From contig JAIFMA010000128.1 of NCBI GenBank assembly GCA_020048795.1, positions 1-6,717 on the forward strand: 6,717 nt of DNA, read 5' to 3'. Of this stretch, positions 5,905 through 6,717 are shown piece by piece. The first letter of the stretch is position 1; the number at the start of each line of letters is the position of its first letter. Made by a program: the position numbers and the translations under genes. The stretch is from Rhodoferax sp. Lineage in GTDB: Bacteria > Pseudomonadota > Gammaproteobacteria > Burkholderiales > Burkholderiaceae_C. The notes beneath the pieces are model-generated. The model saw only the letters and a list, made by a program, of their open reading frames with translations, searched no databases and was not told the DNA's origin.

Positions 5905-6717
5905 GTTGGACTCCCACCCAGCCCAGCACCCTAGCCAACAGCGGCGCAATCACATAGGTCATCGCGCCTGAGAACAGCACGATGAAACCCTGCAACATCA
6001 CCACCATGTCGCGACTGAAGCCTGGCACCTCAAACGCGACCTCAGCCCCGCCCTGAAACAACGCACCAAACAAAATACTGGCCAGCACAATGCCCAGCGG
6101 ATGGTTGCGCCCCATCAGCGCCACCGCAATGCCAGTGAAACCCGCACCACTGACAAATTCCAGCAGCAACTTGCCACTGACCCCGGCAATTTCGTTCATG
6201 CCCACCAGCCCGGCCAGCGCGCCGGAGATCGACATGGCGATCAGCACCTGATGGCGCGCCCTGATTCCTGCGTACTCAGCGGCACTCGGGCTCGACCCCA
6301 CGGCGCGCAACCGATACCCGGCCCGCGTGCGCCATAAAAATAGGTAGATCAGTTGCGCGGCCAGAGCCGCCAGCAACACGCTCAGGTTCAACGGCGATGC
6401 CGGCCACTCGATGCCCAGCCAGGCCAGCGCCTGATGCATGCCGGGCAGCTTGGCCGATTCGGCAAACTCGACACTTTCCACCGACATGCTGCCTCTGGGC
6501 CGCAAATGGTTCACCAGCAGATACACCAGCACGCTGCTGGCAATGAAGTTGAACATGATGGTGGTGATCACCACATGGCTGCCCCGATACGCCTGCAAAT
6601 AGGCCGGCACGGCGGCCCAGGCCAGGCCAAACAACGCGCCGGCCAGCATCATCAGCGGCAGCATCACCCAGGCTGGCAAAAAGGGCGACCACCACAGCGC
6701 CACCAAGCCGGTGCCCA
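5897..6717 (-). CDS. ABC transporter permease, BPD_transp_2 family, NupP/YufP-like (partial, N-terminus outside window)
   Basis: Partner permease of the downstream gene. The frame is open to the right edge; 272 complete codons are visible, against about 350 for the family, so some 80-90 N-terminal residues are missing. No start is in the window: the TTG at 6706 lies inside an open hydrophobic frame and is not a credible start. Family features are VVITTIMFNFIASSVLVYLL (about visible residues 48-67), LRAVGSSPSAAEYAGI (about 136-151), the run SGALAGLVGMNEIAGVSGKL, and GAGFTGIAVALMGRNHPLGI (about 190-209). It probably pairs with the 322-residue permease as the two different subunits of the channel, with an ATPase and a BMP-family binding protein expected further upstream, beyond the right edge. 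Import of nucleosides is the best guess by family, not shown by the sequence. Confidence 0.9.
   Translation of the reverse strand, partial: GTGLVALWWSPFLPAWVMLPLMMLAGALFGLAWAAVPAYLQAYRGSHVVITTIMFNFIASSVLVYLLVNHLRPRGSMSVESVEFAESAKLPGMHQALAWLGIEWPASPLNLSVLLAALAAQLIYLFLWRTRAGYRLRAVGSSPSAAEYAGIRARHQVLIAMSISGALAGLVGMNEIAGVSGKLLLEFVSGAGFTGIAVALMGRNHPLGIVLASILFGALFQGGAEVAFEVPGFSRDMVVMLQGFIVLFSGAMTYVIAPLLARVLGWVGVQHG

Noticed and set aside
5905..5949. Longer start for the 322-residue permease (15 extra residues)
   Set aside because: The ATG at 5904 has GGGAG six bases upstream and gives the usual family N-terminus. The extension only reads through the end of the upstream gene.
4936..6717. Sugar (ribose-type) permease pair
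   Set aside because: Both belong to the same broad superfamily, but SERSGVV-I-LEG and the FNFIA/GSSPSAAEYAG patterns fit the NupP/NupQ nucleoside group better. It cannot be fully excluded without the binding protein.
1..6717. CRISPR arrays, tRNA or rRNA genes, insertion sequences, prophage or defence genes
   Set aside because: I looked for repeats with spacers, cloverleaf-like segments, transposase motifs and foreign base composition and saw none. The window is ordinary metabolic DNA apart from the control regions noted.

Overview
The window looks like chromosomal DNA of a betaproteobacterium, most likely Burkholderiales/Comamonadaceae (Rhodoferax- or Polaromonas-like). This is judged from protein flavour, moderately high GC and gene arrangement; no search was run. 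It holds a high-affinity phosphate uptake operon, a divergent polyphosphate kinase 2 gene, and the end of an unrelated ABC importer operon. It reads as mostly core metabolism. The parts worth attention are the regulatory DNA between the divergent phosphate genes and a small unrecognised gene next to it.

Left half (1-3280, minus strand): pstS, pstC, pstA and pstB in that order of transcription. pstB is cut by the left edge after 86 codons. The genes are tightly packed: pstS stop abuts pstC start (TAAATG), pstC and pstA overlap by ATGA, and 33 bases separate pstA from pstB. Together they encode a periplasmic phosphate-binding protein, two membrane permeases and the ATPase.

Middle (3281-3897): a 232-base divergent control region is followed by a 100-codon gene of unknown function (3513-3815, plus) and an 82-base gap. 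Three PhoB-box-like sites can be read by eye. One faces pstS, with a 7-4-7-10 layout to a -10 hexamer. One faces the small gene, with TCAT repeated three times at exact 11-base steps. A weaker one lies in front of ppk2. The last two share the identical 11-mer TGTCATGTGAA. The pstS leader also holds a hairpin followed by a T-rich run that resembles an attenuator.

ppk2 (3898-4815, plus) encodes a class I-type polyphosphate kinase 2 with a TTG start. Phosphate import and polyphosphate-nucleotide exchange therefore lie side by side and are probably induced together under phosphate limitation.

Right part (4816-6717): a 120-base gap between converging genes may hold a small repeat element. Two overlapping minus-strand genes follow, for permeases of the BPD_transp_2 family resembling the NupP/NupQ (BmpA-linked) nucleoside importers. 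The upstream one is cut by the right edge.
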